From contig NZ_KI632512.1 of the NCBI RefSeq assembly GCF_000504305.1, positions 1,067,250-1,131,249 on the forward strand: a stretch of DNA of 64,000 nt, given 5' to 3'. Shown piece after piece: positions 1-8,219 of the stretch (positions within the stretch are counted from its first letter, which is position 1; each line of letters starts with the position of its first letter). The notes under the pieces are model-generated. The model ran no database searches. It saw only the letters and a program-made list of their open reading frames with translations, and was not told the origin of the DNA. Made by a program: the position numbers and the translations under genes. The DNA is from Nitratidesulfovibrio termitidis HI1 (lineage in GTDB: Bacteria; Desulfobacterota; Desulfovibrionia; Desulfovibrionales; Desulfovibrionaceae).

Positions 1-33
1 CCGTTACATCTTCTGCCTTTTCAGGCTTTATCT

Positions 34-408
34 CTACTTCGCCTTCACCATGGCCTTTTCGGCCTGATCCAGGGCTTCTTCCAGTTCATCGGTGATGCGG
101 TTGGCGGTGCGGGCGTCCCATTCGGCAAGGGCGGCGTCCAGCTTGTCGCGCAGGGCCACGATGGCGGGCACGCGGTCGGCCAGTGCATCGCGCACGTGGG
201 CGTCCCACCCGGCAAAGCGCAGCCCGTCGTCAAGGGCCTGCACCAGTTCCAGCACGCCGCGCCGGTCTGCGGGCCCCAGCACCTGCCCGGCCACGGGCCG
301 GACGAAGGGTTCGGGCCAGACAAGGGCCACCAGCAGCGGCCAGGCCTTTTCCACGTCCTCGTCGCGGTAGGTGGAAGCCCACACGCGCACCTGCAACACC
401 TTGCCCAT
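34..408 (-). CDS. Hypothetical protein downstream of biotinyl-domain gene
   Basis: I do not recognise this 124-residue protein. It is hydrophilic, with no signal peptide or membrane segment. Tryptophans cluster in the first third, and the C-terminal part is Ala/Glu/Lys-rich and probably helical. The start ATG lies 3 nt after the stop of the biotinyl-protein gene, and the ribosome site (GGGAG) overlaps the end of that gene, so the two are very likely translated together. The position suggests an accessory role with the acetyl-CoA carboxylase genes upstream, but nothing in the sequence shows a function. Confidence 0.75.
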   Translation of the reverse strand: MGKVLQVRVWASTYRDEDVEKAWPLLVALVWPEPFVRPVAGQVLGPADRRGVLELVQALDDGLRFAGWDAHVRDALADRVPAIVALRDKLDAALAEWDARTANRITDELEEALDQAEKAMVKAK

Positions 409-411
409 GGT

Positions 412-1071
412 TTACTCCCGTTCTTCCCACTCGGTCTGCACGCGGGCCACCACATCCTCGATCTGGGGCAGCTGGTCCGGCGGGCACACGCCGATGAGGG
501 GCTGGCCCGCATCCACGTTTTCGTTGTGTTGGAAGTACACGGCGTAGATGACGCCGCTGGGGCCGGAATAGGCCAGCGAGGCCTCGCGCTTCATGCGCGA
601 CATGATGAACAGGTCCATGCCTTCGTGCAGCGAGACGGAGCTGGGACCGGAGGCCTTGACCTTCTTGTCCACGTCGGGCGCGAAGTAGTACTTGGCGCGT
701 TCCGGCGCGACAAAGAGGTGCAGGGCCTTCTTGAGGATGATGGCCAGCACTTCGTCGCGCGACAGGAAGTGGCGCAGCCGCACAAGGGGAGTGCCCGCCT
801 CGACGAAGGCGCCTTCCAGGTGGCGCAGCACTTCCTTGACCTCGCCCTTTTCCACGGCGTGGATGGGCTTCTGGTTGCGCTCGCGCTCGATGGTGGCGAG
901 CAGCGTGCCCTTCTTTTCCTTCCACGTACCGGAAGGCCCGATGACCCGGGCGCCTTCGCGCACGTCGGCAAACGTGACCACGCCGGTATGCGGCGCGGTG
1001 ACGACGATCTCCTCGTAGGGAGACGCCTTTATTTCATCCAGCAATTGCGTGATGTCGAACACGGATGTCAC
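412..1071 (-). CDS. Biotin attachment (biotinyl-domain) protein, probable carboxyl carrier
   Basis: This 219-residue protein probably carries the biotin that shuttles carboxyl groups between the biotin carboxylase and the carboxyltransferase encoded just upstream. The C-terminal half (about 147-195) has a biotinyl-type barrel with a Met-Lys pair (Met160-Lys161) followed by the usual GPSGVI turn and a VDAGQPLIGV strand. The family usually has AMKM; here the sequence is SRMKR. The N-terminal half (about 22-100) also looks like a barrel of the same fold (APHTGVV, a GTLLATIE strand, GTPLVRL) but lacks the lysine. The start is GTG at 1071 with AGGA just upstream, 23 nt after the carboxyltransferase stop. 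It is longer than typical AccB (about 150-160 residues). The carrier role is inferred from the domain and the neighbours. Confidence 0.8.
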   Translation of the reverse strand: MTSVFDITQLLDEIKASPYEEIVVTAPHTGVVTFADVREGARVIGPSGTWKEKKGTLLATIERERNQKPIHAVEKGEVKEVLRHLEGAFVEAGTPLVRLRHFLSRDEVLAIILKKALHLFVAPERAKYYFAPDVDKKVKASGPSSVSLHEGMDLFIMSRMKREASLAYSGPSGVIYAVYFQHNENVDAGQPLIGVCPPDQLPQIEDVVARVQTEWEERE

Positions 1072-1094
1072 CTATCCTGCGTTGGGGCCTGCCC

Positions 1095-3359
1095 CTACCG
1101 GTAGTAGAGGTTGCGGCCGCCCATGGTCAGAAGGGCCTGCTTCAGGTTCATGCGCGCGTCGCGGCGGTCCCAGATGCCCTGGATATGCCCGCGCGACAAG
1201 GCCCGGTAGGCCCTGTGGTAGTCCGGCGGGATGTCCACGCCCGTGGTCTCCTTGATGACGCCCGGCCCGGCAAAGCCGATATTGGCCGAACGGATGGAGA
1301 ACTGGTAGGGCGAGCAGCCGAGGAAGCTGGCCAGCGGCCCGGCGTACGAGTTGGTGTCGTACAGCACCAGGTACAGGCCACCGGCTTCTATGTAGCGGCG
1401 CACGGCCATGGTGCAGCGGGGCATCTGGATGACCCCGTTGGTGCCTTCCTGGATGCGGATGCCGGCAGTGCCGTGCACGTAGGCCAGGAAGGGGTAGCGC
1501 TTCTTCTTGGCGCGCTCGGCGGCCTGGACGAACTTTTCGCCCTCTGCCGCGCCCACGGAGCCGCCCCGGAACGGGGCCACCAGCATGGCCACCACCAGCT
1601 TCACGTTGTCGATGCGCGCCTCGAAGGTGACGCAGCCGCTTTTCAGGCCGGTCTGCTTCTTGGCCTGCTCAAGCTTGACGTCGAACCCTTCGAAACCGAG
1701 CGGGTTGCCAGCCTCGATCTCCGAATTGAACTCGAAGATGGAGCCCTCATCGAACACGTTGTGCAGGTACCACTGGTATTCCATGGGAAAGTGGTGCCCG
1801 CAGTAGGTGCACACCCCGGCGAATTCGCCGAACAGGTCCGGTGCCCACAGGTCGAGGCAGCCGTGGCTGCCCGCGTTGGGGCAGGTGATGGCGCGGTCTT
1901 CCTTGGCGCGGGGGCTGACGTAGCTCCAGTTGCCGCTGCGCTGGCCTTCCTCGTCCCAGTCGGACAGGGTGGTCAGTTCACGTTCGGTCTGTTCGCTGCT
2001 CTGGCACGACCCGCCGGGCAGCGCGCAGGTGATCTTGCGCCACGGGGCGGCCACCTTTTCCATCAGCACCTGGGCTTCGGCCTCCACCTCTTCCATGAGG
2101 TAGGCGATCTTCTGCTGGTGCTTACGGAGCAGGTCGTACTTGAAGTAGGAGTAGATGTCCCACCAGGCGTCCCAGCCCATGTTGGACAGCTTGCGCAGCA
2201 CGGGACGCCTGTCGCGCGCGGCATTGCGGGCAAGGCGGTTGAACTTGCGATGGCGGCGGGTCACCAGCCGGTCCTTGGCGGCGGACGACAGGCTCCAGCG
2301 CACGTACATGTTGTCGAGATCCATGGTTTCGGCCTTGCCGCGGCGGCGGCGCAGCACCATGGCCCGGAACGGGGCAAAGCCTTTCACGTTCAGGATCACC
2401 TCGTCCGTGGCGCGGATGATTTCCTGCCGCAGCCCCCGGAAGAAGTCGTAGTGGTACGGGCGCGCGCCAAGGGGCGGTTCCGCCACCACATGGTCGATGT
2501 AGCCCATGCGCAGGTTGTCTTCCGCCGTGATGCGCAGTTGCTGGGCGCACTTTTCGATCAGCTCGGGCGCGGCGCGCTGGCCATGGCGCAGGCGGCCTTC
2601 GATGGCCGCCGCCCCTTCGGGCGAGATGACCGAATAGTACCCGTGCGAAAGCATCAGGCGCCGGTCGGAAAGGCCGATGGCCTCTGCCCCGCCGGAGCCG
2701 CCTTCCGAAAACACGGCAATGACCGGCACGCGCAGGCCCGCCATTTCGTACAGGTTGCGGGCAATCTGCTGGGCTGCGCCGGGGTAGTCCTCTACGGGGT
2801 ACGAGCCGGGCGTGAAGACGTAGGTGTGGATGGGGATGCCTTCGGTTTCGGCGACCTTCATGTACTGAAGGGCCTTGGCGTTGCCCCACGGCTTCACCGA
2901 GCCGCCGTTGCGGAATTCCTCTCCGTGGCCCTTTTCCTGCCCGATGACCAGAACCGGCAGGTTGATGGTCTTCTTGCCGCTGCGCCGGGTGATGTAGGCG
3001 CGGGCGATGAGCATGGACGGATCGATGGAGTGTTCGTCCTTGCCGCCGATTTCGGTATAGTTGTCGTAGACGTTTTCCAGGATGTCGCGCAGGCAGATGC
3101 GCTGCGGGTGCCGCACGATGCGCACCTTGTCCATGGGCGTCAGTTCGGCTTCCAGCTTGCGCTCGACGAAGTCGAACAGGTCTTCAAGGGTGGTCAGCGC
3201 GGCGTTTTCGTCGCTGATGGACCCCTCGGACAGCCGCAGGTTGAACTCCTGCAGCTTGGACTCGAGGAGCGCGATGTTCTCGTTGTGCTTTCCGCCGAAC
3301 ACGTCGCGGATGTACCCCAGACGTTCGGCGAGGTGCTGCGTTCTCTTTTCGGTATCCAT
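1095..3359 (-). CDS. Acetyl-CoA carboxylase carboxyltransferase, fused alpha (AccA) and beta (AccD) parts
   Basis: A 754-residue fusion of the two carboxyltransferase subunits that transfer CO2 from carboxybiotin to acetyl-CoA. The N-terminal half is AccA-like: YPGAAQQIARNLYEMAG, then FSEGGSGGAEAIG and YYSVISPEGAAAI, which build the crotonase-fold oxyanion sites. The C-terminal half is AccD-like, starting with four cysteines in a zinc-ribbon arrangement (CPNAGSHGC, later CTYC) and continuing through GGSVGAAEGEKFVQAAE. In E. coli these are separate proteins, and here alpha comes first. The start is the ATG at 3359 (MDTEKRTQ); the reading frame stays open upstream, but only as the antisense-phase shadow of accC. 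The gene lies 242 nt downstream of accC, with repeat copy A between them, and 23 nt before the biotinyl gene. Confidence 0.9.
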   Translation of the reverse strand: MDTEKRTQHLAERLGYIRDVFGGKHNENIALLESKLQEFNLRLSEGSISDENAALTTLEDLFDFVERKLEAELTPMDKVRIVRHPQRICLRDILENVYDNYTEIGGKDEHSIDPSMLIARAYITRRSGKKTINLPVLVIGQEKGHGEEFRNGGSVKPWGNAKALQYMKVAETEGIPIHTYVFTPGSYPVEDYPGAAQQIARNLYEMAGLRVPVIAVFSEGGSGGAEAIGLSDRRLMLSHGYYSVISPEGAAAIEGRLRHGQRAAPELIEKCAQQLRITAEDNLRMGYIDHVVAEPPLGARPYHYDFFRGLRQEIIRATDEVILNVKGFAPFRAMVLRRRRGKAETMDLDNMYVRWSLSSAAKDRLVTRRHRKFNRLARNAARDRRPVLRKLSNMGWDAWWDIYSYFKYDLLRKHQQKIAYLMEEVEAEAQVLMEKVAAPWRKITCALPGGSCQSSEQTERELTTLSDWDEEGQRSGNWSYVSPRAKEDRAITCPNAGSHGCLDLWAPDLFGEFAGVCTYCGHHFPMEYQWYLHNVFDEGSIFEFNSEIEAGNPLGFEGFDVKLEQAKKQTGLKSGCVTFEARIDNVKLVVAMLVAPFRGGSVGAAEGEKFVQAAERAKKKRYPFLAYVHGTAGIRIQEGTNGVIQMPRCTMAVRRYIEAGGLYLVLYDTNSYAGPLASFLGCSPYQFSIRSANIGFAGPGVIKETTGVDIPPDYHRAYRALSRGHIQGIWDRRDARMNLKQALLTMGGRNLYYR

Positions 3360-3524
3360 ATGTCGCTTCCCCGCAGTTCCGGCGGGTTCGGGTAGCATGC
3401 TTGGCGGCGGGCATTCGTGTGCCGGTGCCGTGGCGGACGAAGGCTGCCGCGTGTCCGCCGGTGTGGGCGGACGGCGATGGCCGGGGCCGGGCATCCGGCG
3501 AACTGGCCGTGCAGAACTTGCCTT

Positions 3525-3603
3525 GGGGGTTGTTTCCAAAGCAGGACTTTCGTTCGCCGGCCACGATGCCAGCGGACGAAAGGCCGACCCGGAAACGGCC
3601 CCT
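3525..3603. repeat. Interspersed modular repeat, copy A (internally deleted)
   Basis: A short copy of the repeat family seen complete at 14433-14631 and 44142-44359. It keeps the outer inverted arms (GGGGGTTGTTTCC at 3525 and GGAAACGGCCCCTA at 3591-3604) and the next pair (CTTTCGTTCGCCGGC, then GCGGACGAAAGGCC), but the long central stems are missing. It fills the gap between accC and the fused carboxyltransferase gene. The stop codon of accC (TAG, complement of 3602-3604) is formed by its boundary. Confidence 0.7.
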
Positions 3604-5023
3604 AGAACTTCAGGATGCGCCCGGTGTTGTCCCGCAGGAACCGGACGTTGGAACGCAGCGGCTCGCCCGCGTTGTTGGCGCCTTCCAGCACCAGCGTGTC
3701 GAGGAATTCGACGCCGCGCTCCCTGGCTTCCGCAAGGTCCTTGCCCCAGATGATGGCCAGCGCCAGGTTGGGGTCGAACTCGGTGGGAATGTCGTAGGGG
3801 TCGTCGCTGGGCACGTGGGTGTGCATGGCCAGCCAGGGGCGTTCGGGCCAGCCGAAGCCGTCCACGCGGCCCACCCACGGGGTGAAGCGGTTGTCCGGGT
3901 CTTCGGCGATCAGGCGGTATTCCACGCCCACGCCCTCGAAGCTGATGTCCTCCTGCCCGTAGCCCAGCGGCTCGCCAAGGCCGATGCGGATCTGCTCGGC
4001 GATGATATCCACGCCCTTCTCGCCGCGCACGCGGGCGATGGTGGCGGACACGCCGTTCTCCACCTGGATGCGGGTATTCACTTCCATCAGGAAGGGGCGG
4101 CCGTCGCGGGTGACGATCCATTCCCAGGTGCCCACGTTGTCGTAGCCCACCTTGCGGGCCATGGCCAGCGAGTGCTGGGTGATGTCGCGCAGCACCTGGG
4201 CGGCGTCGAAACCGTATTCGATGGACGAAGGATCGAAACCGGGGGCGATCTCGATGCGCTTCTGAAGGCCGGTGGACTGGATGGAGCAGTTGCGGGTGCC
4301 GAAATGCACGGGGTTGCGCCCGCTGCGGTCGGACACCACCTGCACTTCCAGGTGGTTGAAGTCGCGGATGCGCTGCTCGATGAGCACGCCCTCGTCCTTG
4401 AACTGGCGCAGGGCATAGTTGCGGATGCGCCGGTACACGGAGCGGAAGAGGTCGATGTCGTACACCTCTTCGATGCCCATGCCGCCGCCGCCCGCCGATG
4501 CCTTGACCAGCACCAGCGGCTTGCGGATGCCCTGCTGTTCCTGGAATTCGAACAGGCTCTGGGCCACCTTTTCCGCTTCCATCTCGTCGTAGATGGGCCG
4601 GTCTGAACCGGGCACGGTGGGCACGCCCAGGCTGCGCGCGAGGCGCTTGGTATTGATCTTGTCGCCCAGTTCGCGGATTACCCGCCACGAAGGGCCGATG
4701 AAGATAAGCTTGCGGTCGCGCTGGGAAACGCGGCGGGCAAAGCGGTAGTCTTCGGCAAAAAAGCCATAGCCCGGATGCACGGCGGTGGCGCCCGCATCGT
4801 CTGCAACGGCCATGAGTTCGTTGGCATCATGATAGGAGGAGACGCGGCAGAGGCTCTTGTCGCCGCCCAGTTCGCGGGCAATGCGCACATGGCCCGACGC
4901 GGCGTCCTCCGCCGTGTACACGCACGTGAAAGCCAGGCCCAGCTTGCGGCAGGCCTGAACGATGCGAATGGCGATTTCCCCTCTGTTCGCCACCAGCACC
5001 TTATGGTCTTTCGTCTGCACCAA
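3602..5023 (-). CDS. accC: Biotin carboxylase, acetyl-CoA carboxylase subunit
   Basis: A 473-residue ATP-grasp enzyme that carboxylates biotin with bicarbonate and ATP. The N-terminal pre-ATP-grasp domain starts KVLVANRGEIAIRIV, and the conserved HPGYGFFAED follows. The glycine loop is ASAGGGGMGIEEV, and the active-site strand is EVNTRIQVENGVS. Most biotin carboxylases read VEH at this last place, so the VEN here is a departure, although the catalytic Glu, Asn and Arg are kept. It is slightly longer than the E. coli protein (449). It leads the minus-strand acc cluster and makes the malonyl-CoA used by FabD. Confidence 0.92.
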   Translation of the reverse strand: MVQTKDHKVLVANRGEIAIRIVQACRKLGLAFTCVYTAEDAASGHVRIARELGGDKSLCRVSSYHDANELMAVADDAGATAVHPGYGFFAEDYRFARRVSQRDRKLIFIGPSWRVIRELGDKINTKRLARSLGVPTVPGSDRPIYDEMEAEKVAQSLFEFQEQQGIRKPLVLVKASAGGGGMGIEEVYDIDLFRSVYRRIRNYALRQFKDEGVLIEQRIRDFNHLEVQVVSDRSGRNPVHFGTRNCSIQSTGLQKRIEIAPGFDPSSIEYGFDAAQVLRDITQHSLAMARKVGYDNVGTWEWIVTRDGRPFLMEVNTRIQVENGVSATIARVRGEKGVDIIAEQIRIGLGEPLGYGQEDISFEGVGVEYRLIAEDPDNRFTPWVGRVDGFGWPERPWLAMHTHVPSDDPYDIPTEFDPNLALAIIWGKDLAEARERGVEFLDTLVLEGANNAGEPLRSNVRFLRDNTGRILKF

Positions 5024-5128
5024 TGTCCCTCGATATGGTTGTTACATTTTCATGGGCCGCACGACGCCACCGCGACACCGGAACATCATCGACCGCGGCA
5101 CGGGCACCCTCATGCCCGCGCAGGGTCG

Positions 5129-5665
5129 TCAGACGTCCAGTTCCGTCCCGGCGGCGCTGTCCACCGTGAACCGGGTGGAACCGCCCGCACCTGCGGGCGC
5201 GTCGGAAGACGCATCGGCAGCAGTCCCGCTGTCGCGGTGCTGCCCGGCGGCCTGCGCATCACGTTTTTCGGATTCCGCCCTGCGCTGGGCGATCATCCGC
5301 TTCTGAACCTCGAGCACCAGCTTGTCCAGGCGCGCTTCCTGCCAGAAGTCCGGCGAGGCGAATTCGCACCCGACGAGGCCCCCATCACCCAGCCGCGCCA
5401 CCTTGGCGGGCAGCGCGGTGATGTAGGGCCTGCCCTGGATCAGCAGGTCGACCCGAAGGTCCTCCCCTTCCGCAAAGGCGTGGCCGGGGGCGTGCATGGC
5501 AATGCCCACCGAGCTCACGTTTTCCACGGGGAATGTGCCGTCCTTCCCCGCCACGCTTGCTTCAAGGCCGGGCACCGACGTGCGGTAGGCCCGGCGTTCG
5601 CCCTCATTGTCCGAGGGCAGCGTGAAATCGAAATCGTCGAATTCGTCGTGCGTCGTCATCGCCAT
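5129..5665 (-). CDS. PilZ-domain protein
   Basis: About 178 residues with a PilZ fold, the domain that commonly binds cyclic di-GMP. It has the arginine motif (ERRAYR near residue 27) and the downstream NVSSVGIAM, which stands for the D/NxSxxG motif, followed by alternating strands to about residue 110. The C-terminal 60 residues are Ala/Ser/Gly-rich and probably disordered. The start is uncertain: GTG at 5674 and ATG at 5665 or 5659 are all in frame, and 5665 is chosen for the G-rich stretch upstream. It lies 64 nt downstream of motB on the same strand, so it may act as a c-di-GMP-responsive brake on that stator; that role is inferred from position. Confidence 0.8.
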   Translation of the reverse strand: MAMTTHDEFDDFDFTLPSDNEGERRAYRTSVPGLEASVAGKDGTFPVENVSSVGIAMHAPGHAFAEGEDLRVDLLIQGRPYITALPAKVARLGDGGLVGCEFASPDFWQEARLDKLVLEVQKRMIAQRRAESEKRDAQAAGQHRDSGTAADASSDAPAGAGGSTRFTVDSAAGTELDV

Positions 5666-5738
5666 CCCCGGCACCCCCCGGTTGTGTGCAGGCCCCCCCG
5701 CATCACGTGGTCGTCAGGCGTAACTTGCCCGCCTGGCG

Positions 5739-6473
5739 TCACTTGGTCACCCGGCGTTCCAGCATGAATTCCACGCGCCTGTTGCGCGTCCGGTTTTCTT
5801 CCGTGGTGTTCGGGAACAGGGGGTCTAACTCACCAAGCCCGGTGGCTGTCAACCGCTTGGAGTCGATGCCCGCTTTCAGGAAATAGCGTAATACGCTCAC
5901 AGCGCGCAACGAAGAAAGTTCCCAATTATCCCGGAATCTTGACGTTGGGCCTGGTTGCGAGTCGTCCGTAAACCCCCGGATATTTATGGACTGGTCCTTC
6001 TTGCGCACGAACAGGTCCGCCAGCGGTTTCAGATACCGCTCGGCCTGGGGGCTCAAATCCGTCTCGCCGGGGGCGAACATGACTTCCGCAGGAATCCGCA
6101 GGGTTATGATGCCCTCATCAAATACAGACCCAATGACGCCCTCTACCCCCGTCTTGTTGAAGTAGGTGCGCATTTCCGAATAGGTGTTGCGTTGGGCTTC
6201 GATGATCTGGCGTTGCAGCCGGACCGATTCCAGCAGCGCGCTCGATTCGTCGCTGCGCACGGCAGAGGTGGCCAGTTCCGAATCCTTGCCGCCGAATACC
6301 GTACGCACGGCGTCGAACGTTTCGGTTATCTTGGTCTTGTCGATGGTGGACAGGGCGAAGAGCAGGATGAAAAAGCACAGCAGCAGCATGGAAACGTCGG
6401 CAAGGGTGGCCAGCCACTCGGTCGGCGGCTCGTCCTCTTCCACTTCCATGTCGAGTTCGATGTCATCGGCCAT
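5739..6473 (-). CDS. motB: Flagellar motor stator protein MotB (OmpA-type peptidoglycan anchor)
   Basis: A 244-residue stator subunit that anchors the motor to peptidoglycan and forms the ion channel with MotA. It has one N-terminal membrane segment (about 21-43), which contains the channel aspartate (Asp26 in LADVSMLLLCFF). A linker and a C-terminal OmpA/MotB domain follow, with NIRGFTDDSQ and the RTRNRRVEFML signature. The start ATG overlaps the end of motA by 11 nt. The pairing with a short MotA resembles the PomAB/MotAB sodium- or proton-driven stators; the ion cannot be told from sequence alone. Confidence 0.92.
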   Translation of the reverse strand: MADDIELDMEVEEDEPPTEWLATLADVSMLLLCFFILLFALSTIDKTKITETFDAVRTVFGGKDSELATSAVRSDESSALLESVRLQRQIIEAQRNTYSEMRTYFNKTGVEGVIGSVFDEGIITLRIPAEVMFAPGETDLSPQAERYLKPLADLFVRKKDQSINIRGFTDDSQPGPTSRFRDNWELSSLRAVSVLRYFLKAGIDSKRLTATGLGELDPLFPNTTEENRTRNRRVEFMLERRVTK

Positions 6474-7218
6474 CCTTGCGCTCCTTGGGCGGCAGGAACG
6501 AAGAAAGCTTTTCGTACACCAGCCTGGGGTTGTTGTTCTCGAGGATGCACTTGGCCCCCTCGAAAATGATCAGCAGGTGCAGTTCCTCCTGCATGCTGCG
6601 CGCCTTCAGCTTGCCCGCGATGGGCAGGAACAGCAGGTTGGAGAGCAGGGCCCCGTAGAAAGTGGTGATGATGGCCACGGCCATGGACGGGCCGATGGAG
6701 GAGGGGTCGTTGAGGGTGGCCAGCATCTGCACGAGGCCGATGAGCGTGCCGATCATGCCGAAGGCCGGGGCATAGCCGCCCAGCCGGTTGAACACGCTGA
6801 TGGACACGTTGTGCCGCCGTTTCATCGAGGCGATCTCGATGGACACGGTGCCCCGGATCAGGCCGGGGTCGGCATTGTCGGCGATGAGTTGGCAGGCCTT
6901 CTTGATCAGGGCGTTTTCGGTCTGCACGTTTTCGAGGGCGATGAGCCCTTCGCGGCGGCTGATCTCGGCAATGCGGACCATGGTGTTCACCACGTCCTGC
7001 GCCTGTACCCGCTTGGTGCCGAAGGCCTTGAAGCCGCCCCGGACCGCCTGCAACACTTCTTCCAGGGGAAAGGTGACGAAAATGGAGGCAGAAGTGCCCC
7101 CGAACACGATCATCACGCTGGCGATGTCAAAGAATTTCCCCGGCTCGGGGCCCATCATGATGGCGCCGACCACCAGGCCGAAGCCCGTGAGCACACCGAA
7201 AAAAGTTGCTATATCCAT
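6463..7218 (-). CDS. motA: Flagellar motor stator protein MotA
   Basis: A 251-residue membrane protein with four predicted membrane segments, two near the N-terminus (about 5-20 and 30-50) and two later (about 148-168 and 180-200). The large cytoplasmic loop between them has the conserved Arg and Glu residues that contact the rotor. The late segment GGYAPAFGMIGTLIGLVQ is typical of MotA/PomA/ExbB proteins. Its length matches the short PomA-like group. It overlaps motB by 11 nt and heads the motA-motB-pilZ unit, divergent from the purine nucleoside phosphorylase gene. Confidence 0.93.
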   Translation of the reverse strand: MDIATFFGVLTGFGLVVGAIMMGPEPGKFFDIASVMIVFGGTSASIFVTFPLEEVLQAVRGGFKAFGTKRVQAQDVVNTMVRIAEISRREGLIALENVQTENALIKKACQLIADNADPGLIRGTVSIEIASMKRRHNVSISVFNRLGGYAPAFGMIGTLIGLVQMLATLNDPSSIGPSMAVAIITTFYGALLSNLLFLPIAGKLKARSMQEELHLLIIFEGAKCILENNNPRLVYEKLSSFLPPKERKDGR

Positions 7219-7355
7219 AGGTTCGGCCTAATATCCTGCCTGTTCGCCGTGCTGCGCCCCCAGGTTCCCCCTCACGGGCGCGGGCAGTGCGGACCGGAAC
7301 GACCGGTCTGGTGGCCCCCCACCGTTCACGCACAATCATTAACGTCGGTGATCTT

Positions 7356-8219
7356 ATGCAAAACCCGGAAAATGTCCAGAATGCGGCATCCGTTATCGTT
7401 TCCGCCCTGTCCGAGATGTCCGAGAGGTCCGAGATGTCCGGCATGCCCGGACGCGCCACCCGCCCCCGCGTGGGCGTGGTGTGCGGCACCGGCCTTGGCG
7501 GCCTGGCCGACGCCCTGACCGATGCCCGCCCCCTGCCCTATTCGCAGATACCGGGCTTTCCGCAGTCTACCGTGGCCTCGCACGAGGGACGGTTTCTGTT
7601 CGGGCGCATCGGCACGGTGGATGTGGTGCTGCAACAGGGCCGCTGCCACCTGTACGAAGGCTACGCGCCGGAAGACGTGTGCATGGGCGTGCGGGTCATG
7701 GCGGCGCTGGGCATCGAGTCGCTGGTCATCACCAACGCCGCCGGAGCGCTGAACCCGCGCTGGGACGCGGGCGACCTGATGCTGATCACCGACCACATCA
7801 ATTTCACCGGGCGCAGCCCCCTCACCGGCCCCAATCACGACGCTTGGGGACCGCGCTTTCCCGACATGAGCGCCCCCTACGATGCCGCGATTGGCCGCAT
7901 CGCCATGGAAGAAGCGGCGCGCCTTGGCGTGCGACTGGAGCGGGGGGTGTACGTGGGCGTGCCCGGCCCGCAGATGGAAACCCCGGCAGAAACCCGCATG
8001 TACCGCCAACTGGGTGCAGACGCCGTGGGCATGTCCACGGTGCTGGAAGTCATTGCAGCGCGCCACATGGGGCTGCGGGTGCTGGGTATTTCATGCCTGA
8101 CCAACAAGAACCTGCCCGACTGCATGCAGGAGGCTCCGCTGGAGGAGGTCATCCGCGTGGCGGGTGAGGCCGGGGACAAGCTGACCCGGCTGGTGGCGGC
8201 GGTGGTGGCGAGGGTTTAG
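7356..8219 (+). CDS. Purine nucleoside phosphorylase (trimeric type)
   Basis: A 287-residue phosphorylase that splits purine nucleosides with phosphate to a base and ribose-1-phosphate. It shows the phosphate loop CGTGLGGLAD, the SHEGRFLFG histidine motif, GRCHLYEGY, NAAGALN and the long signature METPAETRMYRQLGADAVG. MSTVLEVIAARH and CLTNK follow. The Asn in TNK suggests 6-oxopurine (inosine/guanosine) specificity as in the mammalian and PunA type. ATG at 7356 is chosen because the upstream extension is out of keeping with the family and GGTGAT sits before it. Residues 18-30 carry a short Ser-Glu-Met repeat not found in the core fold. Confidence 0.9.
   Translation: MQNPENVQNAASVIVSALSEMSERSEMSGMPGRATRPRVGVVCGTGLGGLADALTDARPLPYSQIPGFPQSTVASHEGRFLFGRIGTVDVVLQQGRCHLYEGYAPEDVCMGVRVMAALGIESLVITNAAGALNPRWDAGDLMLITDHINFTGRSPLTGPNHDAWGPRFPDMSAPYDAAIGRIAMEEAARLGVRLERGVYVGVPGPQMETPAETRMYRQLGADAVGMSTVLEVIAARHMGLRVLGISCLTNKNLPDCMQEAPLEEVIRVAGEAGDKLTRLVAAVVARV

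Noticed and set aside
1-33. Possible gene end at the left edge
   Set aside because: Only 33 bases are available after the first gene; no reliable reading is possible.
3360-4688. Upstream extension of the fused carboxyltransferase frame
   Set aside because: It runs through repeat copy A and into accC out of frame; the ATG at 3359 gives the normal AccA-like N-terminus.
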